From assembly GCF_009184425.1 (NCBI RefSeq), contig NZ_WELG01000001.1, positions 596,933 through 660,932 on the forward strand: a DNA stretch of 64,000 bases. The letters are read 5' to 3'. Source of the stretch: Flagellimonas olearia (GTDB taxonomy: Bacteria > Bacteroidota > Bacteroidia > Flavobacteriales > Flavobacteriaceae). Positions within the stretch are counted from its first letter, which is position 1. Every line of letters starts with the position of its first letter. The notes beneath the pieces were generated by a model. That model ran no database searches. It was not told the origin of the DNA and saw only the letters and a list, made by a program, of their open reading frames with translations. The position numbers and the translations under genes were made by a program. Of the stretch, positions 28,238-37,576 are shown one piece after another.

Positions 28238-28600
28238 CGAAAGGAAGTAGGTTTATCGAGATTGAAGTGGTCAAAATCTTAAAACAGCATGTGGAAGGGA
28301 TTCCGTGTATGAACCTTGCAATGACCATGGTACCGGTGCAGCCACATTCTATAATTGGAAGGGCAAATATGGAGAGATGGACGCCCCACAGTTAAGGAAG
28401 CAAAGGAAAAGGAAGATTGGATATTCCAAAAGCACTTGATCGGTTGGCCCAAGAACACTCCACATATGGGTTTTGAAAGCGAAGACATCCATGGAACCAT
28501 AAACGTGTCTATGGGTCTACAAGCACATAGGGCTAAAAATTAGGGGCAAATTGATAAGGCTATGCCACTCTTTCAGGGCTTCCAGACAACGTTGGTCGTG
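28238..28600 (+). mobile_element. decayed IS3-family insertion sequence
   Basis: Fragments of both transposase genes are readable. OrfA: GSRFIEIEVVKILKQHVEG (from about 28,242), then after a frameshift AATFYNWKGKYGEMDAPQL, the classic helix-turn-helix region. OrfB: ALDRLAQEHSTYGF, a stop and small deletion, then HPWNHKRVY, the conserved start of the OrfB protein. The catalytic DDE core is not recognisable. No terminal inverted repeats were identified. The element sits between the + strand glycan locus and the - strand cargo block. The flanks (28,087-28,237 and 28,601-28,734) hold nothing else I recognise. Confidence 0.82.
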
Positions 28601-28734
28601 AACTCCGGGGTAAATTTTCTACGTGTCGTATCAGTAAATTTAATGATTAAACGTACTGTCCTAATTTTGGGATATGCATACAGAAACATAGTAGTCCTTA
28701 TTTAGTATGAACGAGTTGGATCGCATTTTTTTTA

Positions 28735-29622
28735 TTAAATATATAAAGTTCCTTTCATGACGATTACAGAATCACCACCTACTATTATCCCATTATCTTG
28801 CACCTGGATTTCAATGATGGAACTTCTATTGAGAGCCTCTCCCTGTGCTATTTTATAATTTCTGTTTTTGTTTATATATCCCCAATGTTGAAGAAATCCA
28901 GCCAAAGGTCCAGCAGCACTTCCTGTGGCGGGATCTTCATCAATACCTATTCCTGGATTGAAGAATCTGGCTTTTATGGGGACTTCATTCTCTTTTGTAA
29001 TGACGAAGCAATAAACCCCTTGAAAATGGTATTGTTTGGCCAGCTCACTTAAAAGTCCTTTATCCGATATTGTTTTGGCCAAAACCTTTTCATTCCTTAA
29101 AGGAATCATTAAGTGTGAAACTTCGGTAGCCACTACCGTAGGAATCAATTCTTCATAACCAATATCCTCCTCTTTAAGGGAGAGCGCTTTACAAAGCGAA
29201 GTGGTTGGGACGGGGCTTTTTATAACGGCAGCTTGCTGATGCAGCCCTAGCTTACTTCCTGTCACCGATATTGCAACCAGGTTGTCCTTCATTATTATTT
29301 TAGGGAAATCGTTTAAATCGGATTTAAACCGTTCTTTATCCAAAAGAAGGGCATGTACTGCACCCAAAAGGTTATGGCCAGCTCCGTTTATTTCAAAACC
29401 AGTTGGTGTGAATGAGCGAACTTTAAGGGTATTTGATTCCCTAGAATATCGAATAAAAGAAGTTTCGGAATAACCGAACTCTTTGGAAATGTCTTTATAC
29501 AGGGATAATGATAAATCTTCGTTTGTTACGACAACAGCCAATTGATTTCCTTTATATTTTTCTGATGTAAAAACATCAAGCACATAATATGCTAAACTTT
29601 CTGTTTCTTGTTTTGTAATCAT
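28735..29622 (-). CDS. PhzF-family isomerase/epimerase-like protein
   Basis: A 295-residue protein of the PhzF family (diaminopimelate-epimerase fold). Recognisable features are YVLDVFTSEKYKGNQLAVV at the N terminus, the SETSF segment with the catalytic-position glutamate, the FEINGAGHNLLGA motif and DEDPATGSAAGPLAGFL in the second half. PhzF isomerises dihydro-hydroxyanthranilate in phenazine synthesis, but most family members have unknown substrates and no phenazine genes are nearby. It is a single-gene unit at the left edge of the - strand cargo block. Confidence 0.88.
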   Translation of the reverse strand: MITKQETESLAYYVLDVFTSEKYKGNQLAVVVTNEDLSLSLYKDISKEFGYSETSFIRYSRESNTLKVRSFTPTGFEINGAGHNLLGAVHALLLDKERFKSDLNDFPKIIMKDNLVAISVTGSKLGLHQQAAVIKSPVPTTSLCKALSLKEEDIGYEELIPTVVATEVSHLMIPLRNEKVLAKTISDKGLLSELAKQYHFQGVYCFVITKENEVPIKARFFNPGIGIDEDPATGSAAGPLAGFLQHWGYINKNRNYKIAQGEALNRSSIIEIQVQDNGIIVGGDSVIVMKGTLYI

Positions 29623-30008
29623 GATTTTAATCCGTTCAAGCTTTTTTAATGATTGATTTTGTGACCAGCGGTATTTGATGTTCCAAATGAAAAATAAATG
29701 TGTTCAAAGCGTATTCTTACAGTATCATTTTTCTTTTAAGAGTCGATTCTATTTGCACTGCCCGTGATTTTATCAGGTTAATTTTTATTATTGGTTACAA
29801 TACCTCTTAAGGCATGTCCGTATTATTATTTTAATGGTTAAAACCAAATGGTTTCCATATTATCATAGTCAGGTACCGAGGAATATGAACTTGTTTGAGG
29901 AGTTTGGAAATTGCTATTCCACAGCATTCGTCCCTTTTCCTGGCATTATGGTACTCTATGAAGGACAAGATCACTGAAGGGGAGGCTGTTCCCAAATCTG
30001 TTCTATTC
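29623..30008. other. 386-base spacer
   Basis: Rich in A and T. No gene, operator or convincing terminator recognised on either strand. Confidence 0.4.
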
Positions 30009-30971
30009 TCACAAATTCTTATAGTACTTTGACTGACGCAAAAACGCTTTTATCTTATTTGTATCCGCATAGTCAAGTTCAATGATTTCTGCGATTGCGT
30101 TTTCCTTGTTTTCTGTACTGTCGTAATAGGCCTTACAAATGGCGTATCCCATGAAGTAGCCTAAATCACCTACGGTTTCTGTGGTCGCCCCATTGTACAG
30201 CCAATTGCTAAAGTCCTCGGAATACATTTCTTCCTTGAATTGTTCTTTCAATTGCTTTTCGTGCTTCTTACCGTACAAAATGTAGGCGTTTTGCAGGTCT
30301 GTTTCCAATACCAATTCCGTAATAAAATCGCATGCTCCCTCACAGAGGGCTTGTCCCAATAAAATTTTTCCTTCACTTTTCTGCTGGGTATGCACATATT
30401 CATGTATCGCAATTGGAACAATGTAATCTTCCTTTTGAGTCTTGAAGAAAGTTTCTAATCGTTTATCAGGAAATTCCGATACATTGGTAGCTGCATTTCC
30501 TGTGGCTATTTCACTTCCTATCATCACGATGGAGTCTTTTACCGTACCACCCGAACGAATGGCGGAAATGGTAAAATAAATTTGAGCTGGTTGTAAGCCA
30601 GGATACAATTTTCGAAATTTCTTTAGTGAACTGTTGATTTCTGTTTCCTTACTCTTAACCAGAAATGTATTGGGCCGGATGGATTTCCAGAATTCAGGAT
30701 ATTCATTTACTGTATTCACCAATCTTTCCGCACCAAAATTTCGCAACGTCATGAAAACCTCTAATCCTTTGGTACCCTTGTCGATATATAGAGTCTGCAT
30801 CAAGTCAATTTGCCGCTGCCTATCGTTTATGGTTTGGACCGTATCATAGGCTTTCCAAAAATTATCAATGTCGGTAGTGAACACTTGCTGTTTGTTTTCT
30901 TGCCCATACAGTGTCAGTGTGAATAATTGAATTACAACTGCGGTATTTATACTGTTAATTATCTTTTTCAT
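30009..30971 (-). CDS. predicted secreted zinc metalloprotease-like protein
   Basis: A 320-residue protein with an N-terminal signal (cleavage around LYGQ). It contains a zincin motif HEYVH (His190, Glu191, His194) and, downstream, LCEGACDFITEL, where the glutamate (about 210) could be the third zinc ligand. This layout resembles DUF2268/GldB-like predicted peptidases of Bacteroidota. Substrate unknown. A 62-codon frame overlapping its start (30955-31143) is probably not a gene. Confidence 0.7.
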   Translation of the reverse strand: MKKIINSINTAVVIQLFTLTLYGQENKQQVFTTDIDNFWKAYDTVQTINDRQRQIDLMQTLYIDKGTKGLEVFMTLRNFGAERLVNTVNEYPEFWKSIRPNTFLVKSKETEINSSLKKFRKLYPGLQPAQIYFTISAIRSGGTVKDSIVMIGSEIATGNAATNVSEFPDKRLETFFKTQKEDYIVPIAIHEYVHTQQKSEGKILLGQALCEGACDFITELVLETDLQNAYILYGKKHEKQLKEQFKEEMYSEDFSNWLYNGATTETVGDLGYFMGYAICKAYYDSTENKENAIAEIIELDYADTNKIKAFLRQSKYYKNL

Positions 30972-31189
30972 TCTTTGTGATTTTTTCTATTCTATTGCTT
31001 TTAGTTGGTGTTGTCCATACAAATGGACTGAGAATAATCATCCAAATTGCGTACTGAATTTTTTTTGCGTCCTGAAGCTTTGTCCAATGATTCTTAAAAA
31101 GTATCATATGGCCCAACTTTATCAGGGTCTTTTTCTTATTCAAAATTTCATATCTGGTAGTTTTTCCGAACTTTTGGCTGGTTCTTGGG

Positions 31190-32017
31190 TTATTTTTGAA
31201 TGATTTGAACTTGCTGATTTGATCGGTTACCTACAGACTTTCTGCCAACTATAAAGAGATAGTCGCCTTTATTGTTTTTATAGGATTCCATGATTTTATG
31301 AACTTCCCCATTGTCAATATCCGCTTTTAATTTTGATAGTCCTATTTTCACTTCCATTTGATTCTCCAATGAAGAAAATGACGATATCCCATTTCTTATT
31401 TGTTCATCAAAATAGTATTCAGGGTTGTGCTTGCCACTGTACAGAAATTTATCTTGCAGATTGGGCAGGATAAAATACTTTTCTGTTTCAACGATTTCAA
31501 GACCACATTTTTTAATGGCATTTTCCATGTGCGAAAGACTTGGCATTTGTGTAATTGCATCGTCCAACATTCTTGGGAAATAGTGATTAAGCCAATATCC
31601 TTTCATCTGTTTTGGTGTTGACGTGAAAATCACGATTCTTCCATCGGTCTTGAGTACCCTGTAAAGTTCATGAAAGGCCTTATTGATATTGGTCCAATGA
31701 TGAACAGTCAAACATCCAATAATCCCATCGACTGAATTGTTTGCAAGTTCCAATTTTTCAGCAGAACCCTTTTTCCAACCTATGTTTTTATTTTTCAGTC
31801 TTGCCTTTTCAAGCATTTCTAGTGAGGGGTCAACACCTATGAATCGATAGCCTTCCTTTTGGAATTCATTCGTATAATTTCCTGTTCCACAACCGATATC
31901 CAGATAAATACCCTTCAATTTTGGCCGTAAATATTTTAAAAAGGTTTGGACTAAAAATGGATCGGCCTTTCTTGTGACATTGTAATTAATCCCTAATTTG
32001 TCATATTTGACTCCCAT
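31190..32017 (-). CDS. class I SAM-dependent methyltransferase
   Basis: A 275-residue methyltransferase of the UbiE/methyltransferase-11 type. The S-adenosylmethionine loop YLDIGCGTGNYT, the acidic GVDPSLEML strand and the SAEKLELANNSVDGI/CLTVHHW segment are all present. The target could be a small molecule; nothing in the context identifies it. It is 31 bases upstream of the small lipoprotein gene's stop, reading in the same direction. Confidence 0.9.
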   Translation of the reverse strand: MGVKYDKLGINYNVTRKADPFLVQTFLKYLRPKLKGIYLDIGCGTGNYTNEFQKEGYRFIGVDPSLEMLEKARLKNKNIGWKKGSAEKLELANNSVDGIIGCLTVHHWTNINKAFHELYRVLKTDGRIVIFTSTPKQMKGYWLNHYFPRMLDDAITQMPSLSHMENAIKKCGLEIVETEKYFILPNLQDKFLYSGKHNPEYYFDEQIRNGISSFSSLENQMEVKIGLSKLKADIDNGEVHKIMESYKNNKGDYLFIVGRKSVGNRSNQQVQIIQK

Positions 32018-32048
32018 CGCTTAATTGACTTTCGAAAGATGATGAACT

Positions 32049-32489
32049 TTATTTGAAATTTACTATTTCAGTCCCACCATTATTGGGAAGCCCATTGCTG
32101 TCAAAGTTTTCATAATCCATTATAATCTCGCATTCATCCAAGTTAAATTTCGACTCGACCCATTTCACTGTGGAAACACAATCAATTAGAGTTGAATCAG
32201 AAACATTCTCTTTTATTGTTACAATCCATAAAAAGTGTTCAGATTTTTTCAGGTCCAATATTGTTTTGTATTCTGACGAATTCGTAATAAATGACTCAAA
32301 TTCTATAACCGTGTCTTTGTAAATGGATTTGTATTTTTCAATTACGCTCCTATAGTTGATTGTTTTGGTAAGTTTTGACAAAACACATTCTTCCCCTCCA
32401 ACTTGTTCAATGGGGTTATCCACAATTTGTTTCTGGGTACTGCAGCTTAGTAATGTCAGAACAATGGTAATAAGATGGCAAACTTTCAT
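32049..32489 (-). CDS. small hypothetical lipoprotein
   Basis: A 146-residue protein starting with MKVCHLITIVLTLLSC, a lipoprotein signal with Cys16. The frame is open further upstream (to 32630), but the start at 32489 gives the signal peptide and I prefer it. The mature part is acidic and has no domain I recognise. It is divergent from the DUF1579-like gene at 32647. Confidence 0.6.
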   Translation of the reverse strand: MKVCHLITIVLTLLSCSTQKQIVDNPIEQVGGEECVLSKLTKTINYRSVIEKYKSIYKDTVIEFESFITNSSEYKTILDLKKSEHFLWIVTIKENVSDSTLIDCVSTVKWVESKFNLDECEIIMDYENFDSNGLPNNGGTEIVNFK

Positions 32490-32646
32490 GATTATGGTTT
32501 TCTTATACTGGATTATGGTTAAGAATTGGCCATCTTGAATATGGCATACGGATAAGTCCATTATCTTCTCTGTTGAGTAAATAAAATTTCTTAAATTTAA
32601 AGGAATTCCTTTTGGTATTTGTCGTATCACATAAAATCCAAGTTAT

Positions 32647-33177
32647 ATGGGAAATTACGCAAGATGGATACCCGAACAGACCCCGTTGGACCCTCACAAT
32701 CCCATGAAAAAATTTGAGGTATTTCTAGGAGAATGGGATTGTGTTGAGAAATCATACTTTCCGGGCAACATACAGGAAAGCTTTAAGGCCAGGGCACATA
32801 TTTATTTTTTGCAGGACCAAAAGACACTTTGTGTTGATGAAATAGGTGTTGACTCAACTTTCAGGTTTTTGGGTTTCCATAAATATGACCCTGATTTGGA
32901 AGTATACTTGAACTATGGTGCTACCTATCAATACCCTATGGGAGGGTATGCTTTGGAAACATACGACTCGGATAAAAACGAATTTAGGTTCAATCTTAAC
33001 CTTCGCCTTTATCCTGATTCCAATTCGATTAAAAACAATTCCCCAATCACCGTGGAAGGATCTAATTCTAAATGGATCGTTCAGGACGTTGACCACCATA
33101 AATTTTATGCATGGACCCTAGGGGAGGAGGGTAGGGAAATTCCATTGAAGGAAGTTTTGTATTCAAGAATAAAGTGA
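32647..33177 (+). CDS. DUF1579-like hypothetical protein
   Basis: A 176-residue soluble protein. The opening KKFEVFLGEWDCVEKSYFPG and the strand pattern that follows resemble the DUF1579 lipocalin-like family. There is no signal peptide. It is the only + strand gene in the cargo block between 28.7 and 39.6 kb. No function can be given. Confidence 0.6.
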   Translation: MGNYARWIPEQTPLDPHNPMKKFEVFLGEWDCVEKSYFPGNIQESFKARAHIYFLQDQKTLCVDEIGVDSTFRFLGFHKYDPDLEVYLNYGATYQYPMGGYALETYDSDKNEFRFNLNLRLYPDSNSIKNNSPITVEGSNSKWIVQDVDHHKFYAWTLGEEGREIPLKEVLYSRIK

Positions 33178-33298
33178 CCTCCTTATTGTTTATTTGAACT
33201 TCTACATTCTTAGACTAATCAATGCGCGGTACGGATTTTAATACATTCCGCCTTCCGGGTTTACCGTTTAGTTCTTAATTGTTTCGTTTTTTGGCGCC

Positions 33299-33694
33299 TT
33301 AAAGCATTTCTACAATTTGAATATTGTTCCCACAAGTGTCATTGAAAACTGCAATTTTTACCGTTCCCATCTCGGTCGGCTTAACGCTAAATTCAACACC
33401 AAGTTTTATAAGCCTTTCGTAGTCTTGTTGTACATGGTCAGAACTAAATTGTGTATAAGGAATTCCTGCATCAAAGAGTGCTTTTTGATAAATCTTGGCT
33501 GGTTCAAAATGATTTGGTGCAGGTTCCAATAAAATTTCAATTCCGGTTTGTTCTTCTTTGCTCACAACGGTTAGCCATCGACCATGCTGGCTTAATGGAA
33601 CATCCACTTTTTTTACAAATCCCAACGTTTCGGTATAAAAACGTAATGCCCTTTCTTGGTCTTGGACCGGAATGCTTGTTATTTGAACTTTCAC
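33299..33694 (-). CDS. VOC-family (glyoxalase/bleomycin resistance-like) protein
   Basis: A 131-residue single VOC domain made of two beta-alpha-beta-beta-beta halves: QITSIPVQDQERALRFYTETLGF at the start and NDTCGNNIQIVEM at the end, with the metal-ligand-type glutamate in GIEILLE. The dehydratase/dioxygenase/antibiotic-binding role cannot be told from sequence. It starts one base after the stop of an AraC-type regulator, so the two are one operon. Confidence 0.87.
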   Translation of the reverse strand: MKVQITSIPVQDQERALRFYTETLGFVKKVDVPLSQHGRWLTVVSKEEQTGIEILLEPAPNHFEPAKIYQKALFDAGIPYTQFSSDHVQQDYERLIKLGVEFSVKPTEMGTVKIAVFNDTCGNNIQIVEML

Positions 33695-33695
33695 T

Positions 33696-34133
33696 TTACT
33701 TTGGTTTTACATTTAATACTGCAAAATTCTTGAATGCTAAACAGTCCGACTTTGTGAAAATTGCTCTTTTCCGGAACTCATTGGGTGTCAGCCCTACACG
33801 GGATTTAAACAATGTGCTGAACGAACTCGGGGTATCAAAACCGACTTCAAAACAAGTATCTGTGACGGTTTTTCCTCCTTGAAGTAACAATTTTGCTTGC
33901 TCAATGCGCTTGTCAATAATATATTGTTTGGGGGTTTGTCCGTAATACTTTTTGAACAATCTAAGTAAATGGAACTTTGAGATAAAGCGAACTTTTGAAA
34001 GAAAGTCCAACTTCAATTCTTTGTTAAGGTGGTTGTTTATATAATGCCTTGTTCCGATTATAGTATCGAGTTGTCCTTTGTTGGGGTAACAGTCATTCAC
34101 TAGTTTGCTCACTTGTCTATAATAATGTGTCAT
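33696..34133 (-). CDS. AraC-family regulator, DNA-binding domain only
   Basis: A 145-residue protein consisting almost entirely of the two helix-turn-helix motifs of the AraC/XylS family (SKVRFISKFHLLRLFKKYYG, then TVTDTCFEVGFDTPSSFSTL with GLTPNEFRK). It has no effector domain. Joined to the VOC gene with a one-base gap; short AraC proteins paired with a VOC protein are a common arrangement and the regulator probably controls its neighbour. Confidence 0.88.
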   Translation of the reverse strand: MTHYYRQVSKLVNDCYPNKGQLDTIIGTRHYINNHLNKELKLDFLSKVRFISKFHLLRLFKKYYGQTPKQYIIDKRIEQAKLLLQGGKTVTDTCFEVGFDTPSSFSTLFKSRVGLTPNEFRKRAIFTKSDCLAFKNFAVLNVKPK

Positions 34134-34158
34134 TCTTGATGTTTATTGTGTTGTCCGT

Positions 34159-34431
34159 TCAATGGCCAGCAACCTGATCATAGGAATTTGGAATACATCT
34201 CCATATCCCACGTACTTGAACATCTTCTATAGAAATTGCTTGTTTGAACTTTGAATTATCCCATAGTCTAAATGAAATATAGCTGGTTTTTGTAGTTTGA
34301 AGAAACTGGATTGAGAGCGTTCTCAATTAATCCAACTGTTTTTTTCCAAATATTGAATGTGGGTCTCTAGCCATAATACCTATAATTCCCACTTCTTGAT
34401 TTAAAGTGGACTGGGTCAATACTACAACTTT
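34159..34431 (-). pseudogene. decayed gene of unknown family
   Basis: On the minus strand a protein-like frame runs from about 34,431 to a stop at 34,159: VVLTQSTLNQEVGIIGIMAR, one internal stop, then ISFRLWDNSKFKQAISIEDV and a short tail. The consistent frame on both sides of a single stop suggests a recently broken gene. I do not recognise the family. The rest of the 34,134-34,629 spacer shows nothing. Confidence 0.35.
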
Positions 34432-34629
34432 TTATCTTCTTCATATTTTGCAACCTATTTGCAGTACCATCAAGTTTGGAATTGTTTGTATTTTCCTTTT
34501 GGGTACGGTTATGGATTGTTGTGGGGCTGGATGGACTTAGTTGATTTACACTGAACTGAAAATTCCTTTGAAATTTTCTGAGTGGATGGAAACTGGCAAT
34601 TACTTATAGCCATTGCCGGTAAAAGGTAT

Positions 34630-35313
34630 TCATTCGTTCAAGGCAAAATTTACAATACCTTCAACATGAATTTTTGTTGTGTCGAATACGGGAAAATCAA
34701 AGTCTTTTTGATCAATGAGCATAGGTATTTCGGTGCATCCCAAAATAAGTCCTTCAGCCCCTCTTTCGATTAATTCATTTGCGAACCGTATGAATTTTAG
34801 TTTTGACTCTCTATTTATTATTCCTCTTCCAAGTTCATTTTTTACAATATGTTGAATTTCTTCAATATCTTTTTTTTCCGAAGGAACAATGGTTCCAATA
34901 TTATATTCTTTCAGTTTATTCCGATAAAAATCCATTTCCATTGTAAATTTCGTTCCTAGTAGTCCCACTTCGCGTAGTTTCTGCTTTTCTATTTCTTCTG
35001 CCGTGGCAGATGCAATATGAATGATGGGGGTTCCGAGTTTTGATTGGATTTCGTCAGCGAATAAATGAGCCGTGTTGGCGCATAGAACAATGCAATCAAC
35101 ATTGTTTGAGATTAAACTCTTGCAGGCATTAAAAATCAGGTCATAGGAATTTGTCCATCCCCTATCTTGGATATCCGAAAAATTCAAGGAATAAATTATA
35201 CATTCAGCGGAGTTCAGGCCTCCTAGTTTTTCGTTGATACTTTGGTTGATATATTTATAATAGTCTAAAGTAGAAGTCCAACTTATTCCACCTACCAATC
35301 CTATTTTTTTCAT
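34630..35313 (-). CDS. aspartate/glutamate racemase-family protein, one-cysteine type
   Basis: A 227-residue amino acid racemase of the Asp/Glu family. The C-terminal catalytic motif LILGCTEIP (Cys193) is intact. The N-terminal motif, usually Cys-Asn-Thr-x-His, reads Ala79-Asn-Thr-Ala-His, so the first catalytic cysteine is missing, although a cysteine is present two... residues before the Asn. Similar single-cysteine members exist among broad-specificity racemases, so it may act on one enantiomer preferentially. Monocistronic. Confidence 0.85.
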   Translation of the reverse strand: MKKIGLVGGISWTSTLDYYKYINQSINEKLGGLNSAECIIYSLNFSDIQDRGWTNSYDLIFNACKSLISNNVDCIVLCANTAHLFADEIQSKLGTPIIHIASATAEEIEKQKLREVGLLGTKFTMEMDFYRNKLKEYNIGTIVPSEKKDIEEIQHIVKNELGRGIINRESKLKFIRFANELIERGAEGLILGCTEIPMLIDQKDFDFPVFDTTKIHVEGIVNFALNE

Positions 35314-35461
35314 TATAGTTTAGTTTTATTCTTTTGGCTTGTTTCCATCTTGCTTATTTAAACGTAAGATGCATTTCTATACCCCTAAGCAATGGATAAA
35401 ATAAATCGTTTATTTGAACTTAAACTTGTCCCATTGTAAACAATCAACAAATTAGTTCTTG

Positions 35462-36322
35462 TCAATTACTGCTCTTGTTTTTTAAGATATGGGCCAATAT
35501 GGCTTTTCCCAACTCTGGATAGTTTGTCTGAATTAACCAGTGACCAGAATCCAACTCCAAAAATTCATAGTCGTTTTTCATGTACTGATGACTTTCTTTT
35601 ACTGAATAAGCACCAATTGCCATGTCTTTCTTGCCCCAAATGAATAAGGTTGGCACATTAATATTTCCCAGTATACTTTCATTTGCTGCTTTCTTTAGAT
35701 GTTTATAGTTGCATCTGTAATAATTCAGTGAGGCCGTAAGCTGTTTGGGATTTCTAAAAACCTTCAAATAATCATCTATTTCATCGGTACTACTGTTCCT
35801 CCAAAGTTTTTTAAATAGTCGAAAATCATTTTTTCTAATTTTCATTTCTGGAAGAAATGGCAATTGGAAATCTTTTATGTATTGACTCATTTTTCGCTGT
35901 TCACTGTCAAGTGCCAGTGCTTTTCCAAAAGCTTGCAGATGTGGAACCGAAATACCGGTCCAACTCAATATTGATTCTTGGTGATCATGAACCAATTTCC
36001 AACCTATAGCAGCTCCCCAGTCATGGCCGATAAGATGAAATTTTGAATTGCCCCAATGCCCAGAAATGTTTATAACATCCTCCACCAATCTATCCACATG
36101 GTAATGCTTTTTACCTTTTGGACAAGCACCTTTACTATACCCTCTCAAATTGGGAGCAACACAGAAAAAACCATTTTCAGAAATATAAGACATTAGTCTT
36201 TTCCACATATATGACGTTTCTGGAAAGCCATGTAATAAAATTACCAATTCATTCTGTTTGTTGCCTTCGGTCCGGCAATCAAATACAAAATGATTGGTTT
36301 TTATTTGCACAGTTTCTTGCAT
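35462..36322 (-). CDS. alpha/beta hydrolase, epoxide hydrolase-like
   Basis: A 286-residue alpha/beta hydrolase. The oxyanion motif LHGFPET, the nucleophile elbow GHDWGAA (aspartate nucleophile) and the C-terminal GHW with the catalytic-position histidine fit soluble epoxide hydrolases and haloalkane dehalogenases. A lid domain with the two expected tyrosine-containing stretches lies between. No signal peptide. The substrate is not indicated by its neighbours. Confidence 0.87.
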   Translation of the reverse strand: MQETVQIKTNHFVFDCRTEGNKQNELVILLHGFPETSYMWKRLMSYISENGFFCVAPNLRGYSKGACPKGKKHYHVDRLVEDVINISGHWGNSKFHLIGHDWGAAIGWKLVHDHQESILSWTGISVPHLQAFGKALALDSEQRKMSQYIKDFQLPFLPEMKIRKNDFRLFKKLWRNSSTDEIDDYLKVFRNPKQLTASLNYYRCNYKHLKKAANESILGNINVPTLFIWGKKDMAIGAYSVKESHQYMKNDYEFLELDSGHWLIQTNYPELGKAILAHILKNKSSN

Positions 36323-36393
36323 ACAGAAATTAAATCTAACTTGTTATGTTTCAAAATAAAGCAAATCCATGTACATCACAGATTGGAATGATA

Positions 36394-36801
36394 CTATAAA
36401 TCACCACTGCCATACTTGCTAGTTATGGCATCGACCTCAATTTCAATTAACCAATCTCGGTCAATGAAACCAGAAACCTGCATAATGGTATCTACAGGTT
36501 TAATATTTTTAAAATAGACGGCCCGTACCTCGGCGGCCTCCTTCCAATCCTTTATGTCCACCAACAACATTCGTGTTCTCACCACATCGTTTAAACTAGC
36601 TCCCGCTTTCTCCAATGCTGTTTTAATGGTTTCCAAACATTGTTTGGTTTGTATGGTAATGTCTCCAATTCCCACTGTTTTTCCATGTATATCCAATGGA
36701 GCTGTTCCGCCAATGGTAATATAAGGCCCCACCCGAACAGCTCTACTAAAACCAATGGTTTCTTCAAAAGGGCTCCCACTTGATATTAATAATCGTTTCA
36801 T
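36394..36801 (-). CDS. RidA/YjgF-family protein
   Basis: A 135-residue trimeric-type RidA relative. The conserved VVRTRMLLVDIKDW segment includes the arginine that binds the imine carboxylate in RidA, and the C terminus has LIEIEVDAI. RidA deaminates reactive enamine/imine intermediates; many relatives have other roles. It is 11 bases after the cupin gene and appears to be the last gene of a MarR-cupin-RidA operon. Confidence 0.88.
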   Translation of the reverse strand: MKRLLISSGSPFEETIGFSRAVRVGPYITIGGTAPLDIHGKTVGIGDITIQTKQCLETIKTALEKAGASLNDVVRTRMLLVDIKDWKEAAEVRAVYFKNIKPVDTIMQVSGFIDRDWLIEIEVDAITSKYGSGDL

Positions 36802-36812
36802 AAAGTTTTCAC

Positions 36813-37565
36813 CTAGTAGTTCTTGATTTTTCTCATTTTCTCATTGGCTTCTTTGAATATACCACGAATCACATCACCGTTGGAGGGTTCTTCCGCAAGG
36901 GTTTCTGGATTCCATTGGCTACGTTCTGTTGCAAAAAAATCACCTCCGTAAATGTGAAGTCCTCCCGTGAATCGTTTTAATGGATTAGTGACCGAATGTA
37001 TGGCATTGGTATTTAAGGTTGCGACATCACCCTCAAATAAGCATCTTACATCATCGGCTTCCAATCCTCTTTTTTGGTTTTCCCAGATAATATTGTCCTC
37101 CCGACCTGTATAGATACCAATATTGGCCCACATTTTATGGTTGTGTGGCATGAGGTTCATTTGCGGTGTCCAAGATGCCGCAAAAATGGTGAGTTCTTTT
37201 GTCCTCAAGAAAACCTTCAAACCTGCTTCAGTAGGTTCACCAATGGCTTTTAGCATAGCCGCAGGATTAGAGACTGCCTTTTTCAAAACTTCCTTCACAG
37301 CTTCTTGGGGGTCGACATCTTTATTAGCCTTTATACATTCCTCAATGAATTTTTGTAGCTCTACTAGTTCCCATTCCTCAACGGGTATAATGCGTTCTCC
37401 GTGATCCAAGGCCCCATGATCTATTTCTGTTTTGGCGGAAGCCATAAAGCTTGGGAGCACCGATAAGCTTAAACCCAATGCCATGGTCCTAACCATGCTC
37501 CTCCTTGATAATTCTGGATGGCTCTTTTTTTTTGTGTTGAGATTTACATTTTTTAAAGATGACAT
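36813..37565 (-). CDS. Tat-exported cupin-like protein
   Basis: A 250-residue protein with a twin-arginine signal (SRRSMVRTMALGLSLSVLP). The mature part resembles cysteine-dioxygenase-like cupins: metal-ligand-type histidines occur in LMPHNHKMWANIGIY and in TNAIHSVTNP, with GGLHIYGGDF after. An N-terminal helical part precedes the cupin. It is probably a periplasmic metal-dependent oxygenase of unknown substrate, regulated by the MarR gene 11 bases upstream. Confidence 0.7.
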   Translation of the reverse strand: MSSLKNVNLNTKKKSHPELSRRSMVRTMALGLSLSVLPSFMASAKTEIDHGALDHGERIIPVEEWELVELQKFIEECIKANKDVDPQEAVKEVLKKAVSNPAAMLKAIGEPTEAGLKVFLRTKELTIFAASWTPQMNLMPHNHKMWANIGIYTGREDNIIWENQKRGLEADDVRCLFEGDVATLNTNAIHSVTNPLKRFTGGLHIYGGDFFATERSQWNPETLAEEPSNGDVIRGIFKEANEKMRKIKNY

Positions 37566-37576
37566 TGTTGTGCTTT

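Noticed and set aside
30955-31143. 62-codon minus-strand frame overlapping the zincin gene start
   Set aside because: Overlaps the signal peptide of the neighbouring gene, has no recognisable domain and lies in an AT-rich spacer.
35353-35374. ttatttaaacgtaagatgca, resembling the LacI operator
   Set aside because: Only about half of the consensus positions match, it is in a different region, and no promoter boxes are in register.
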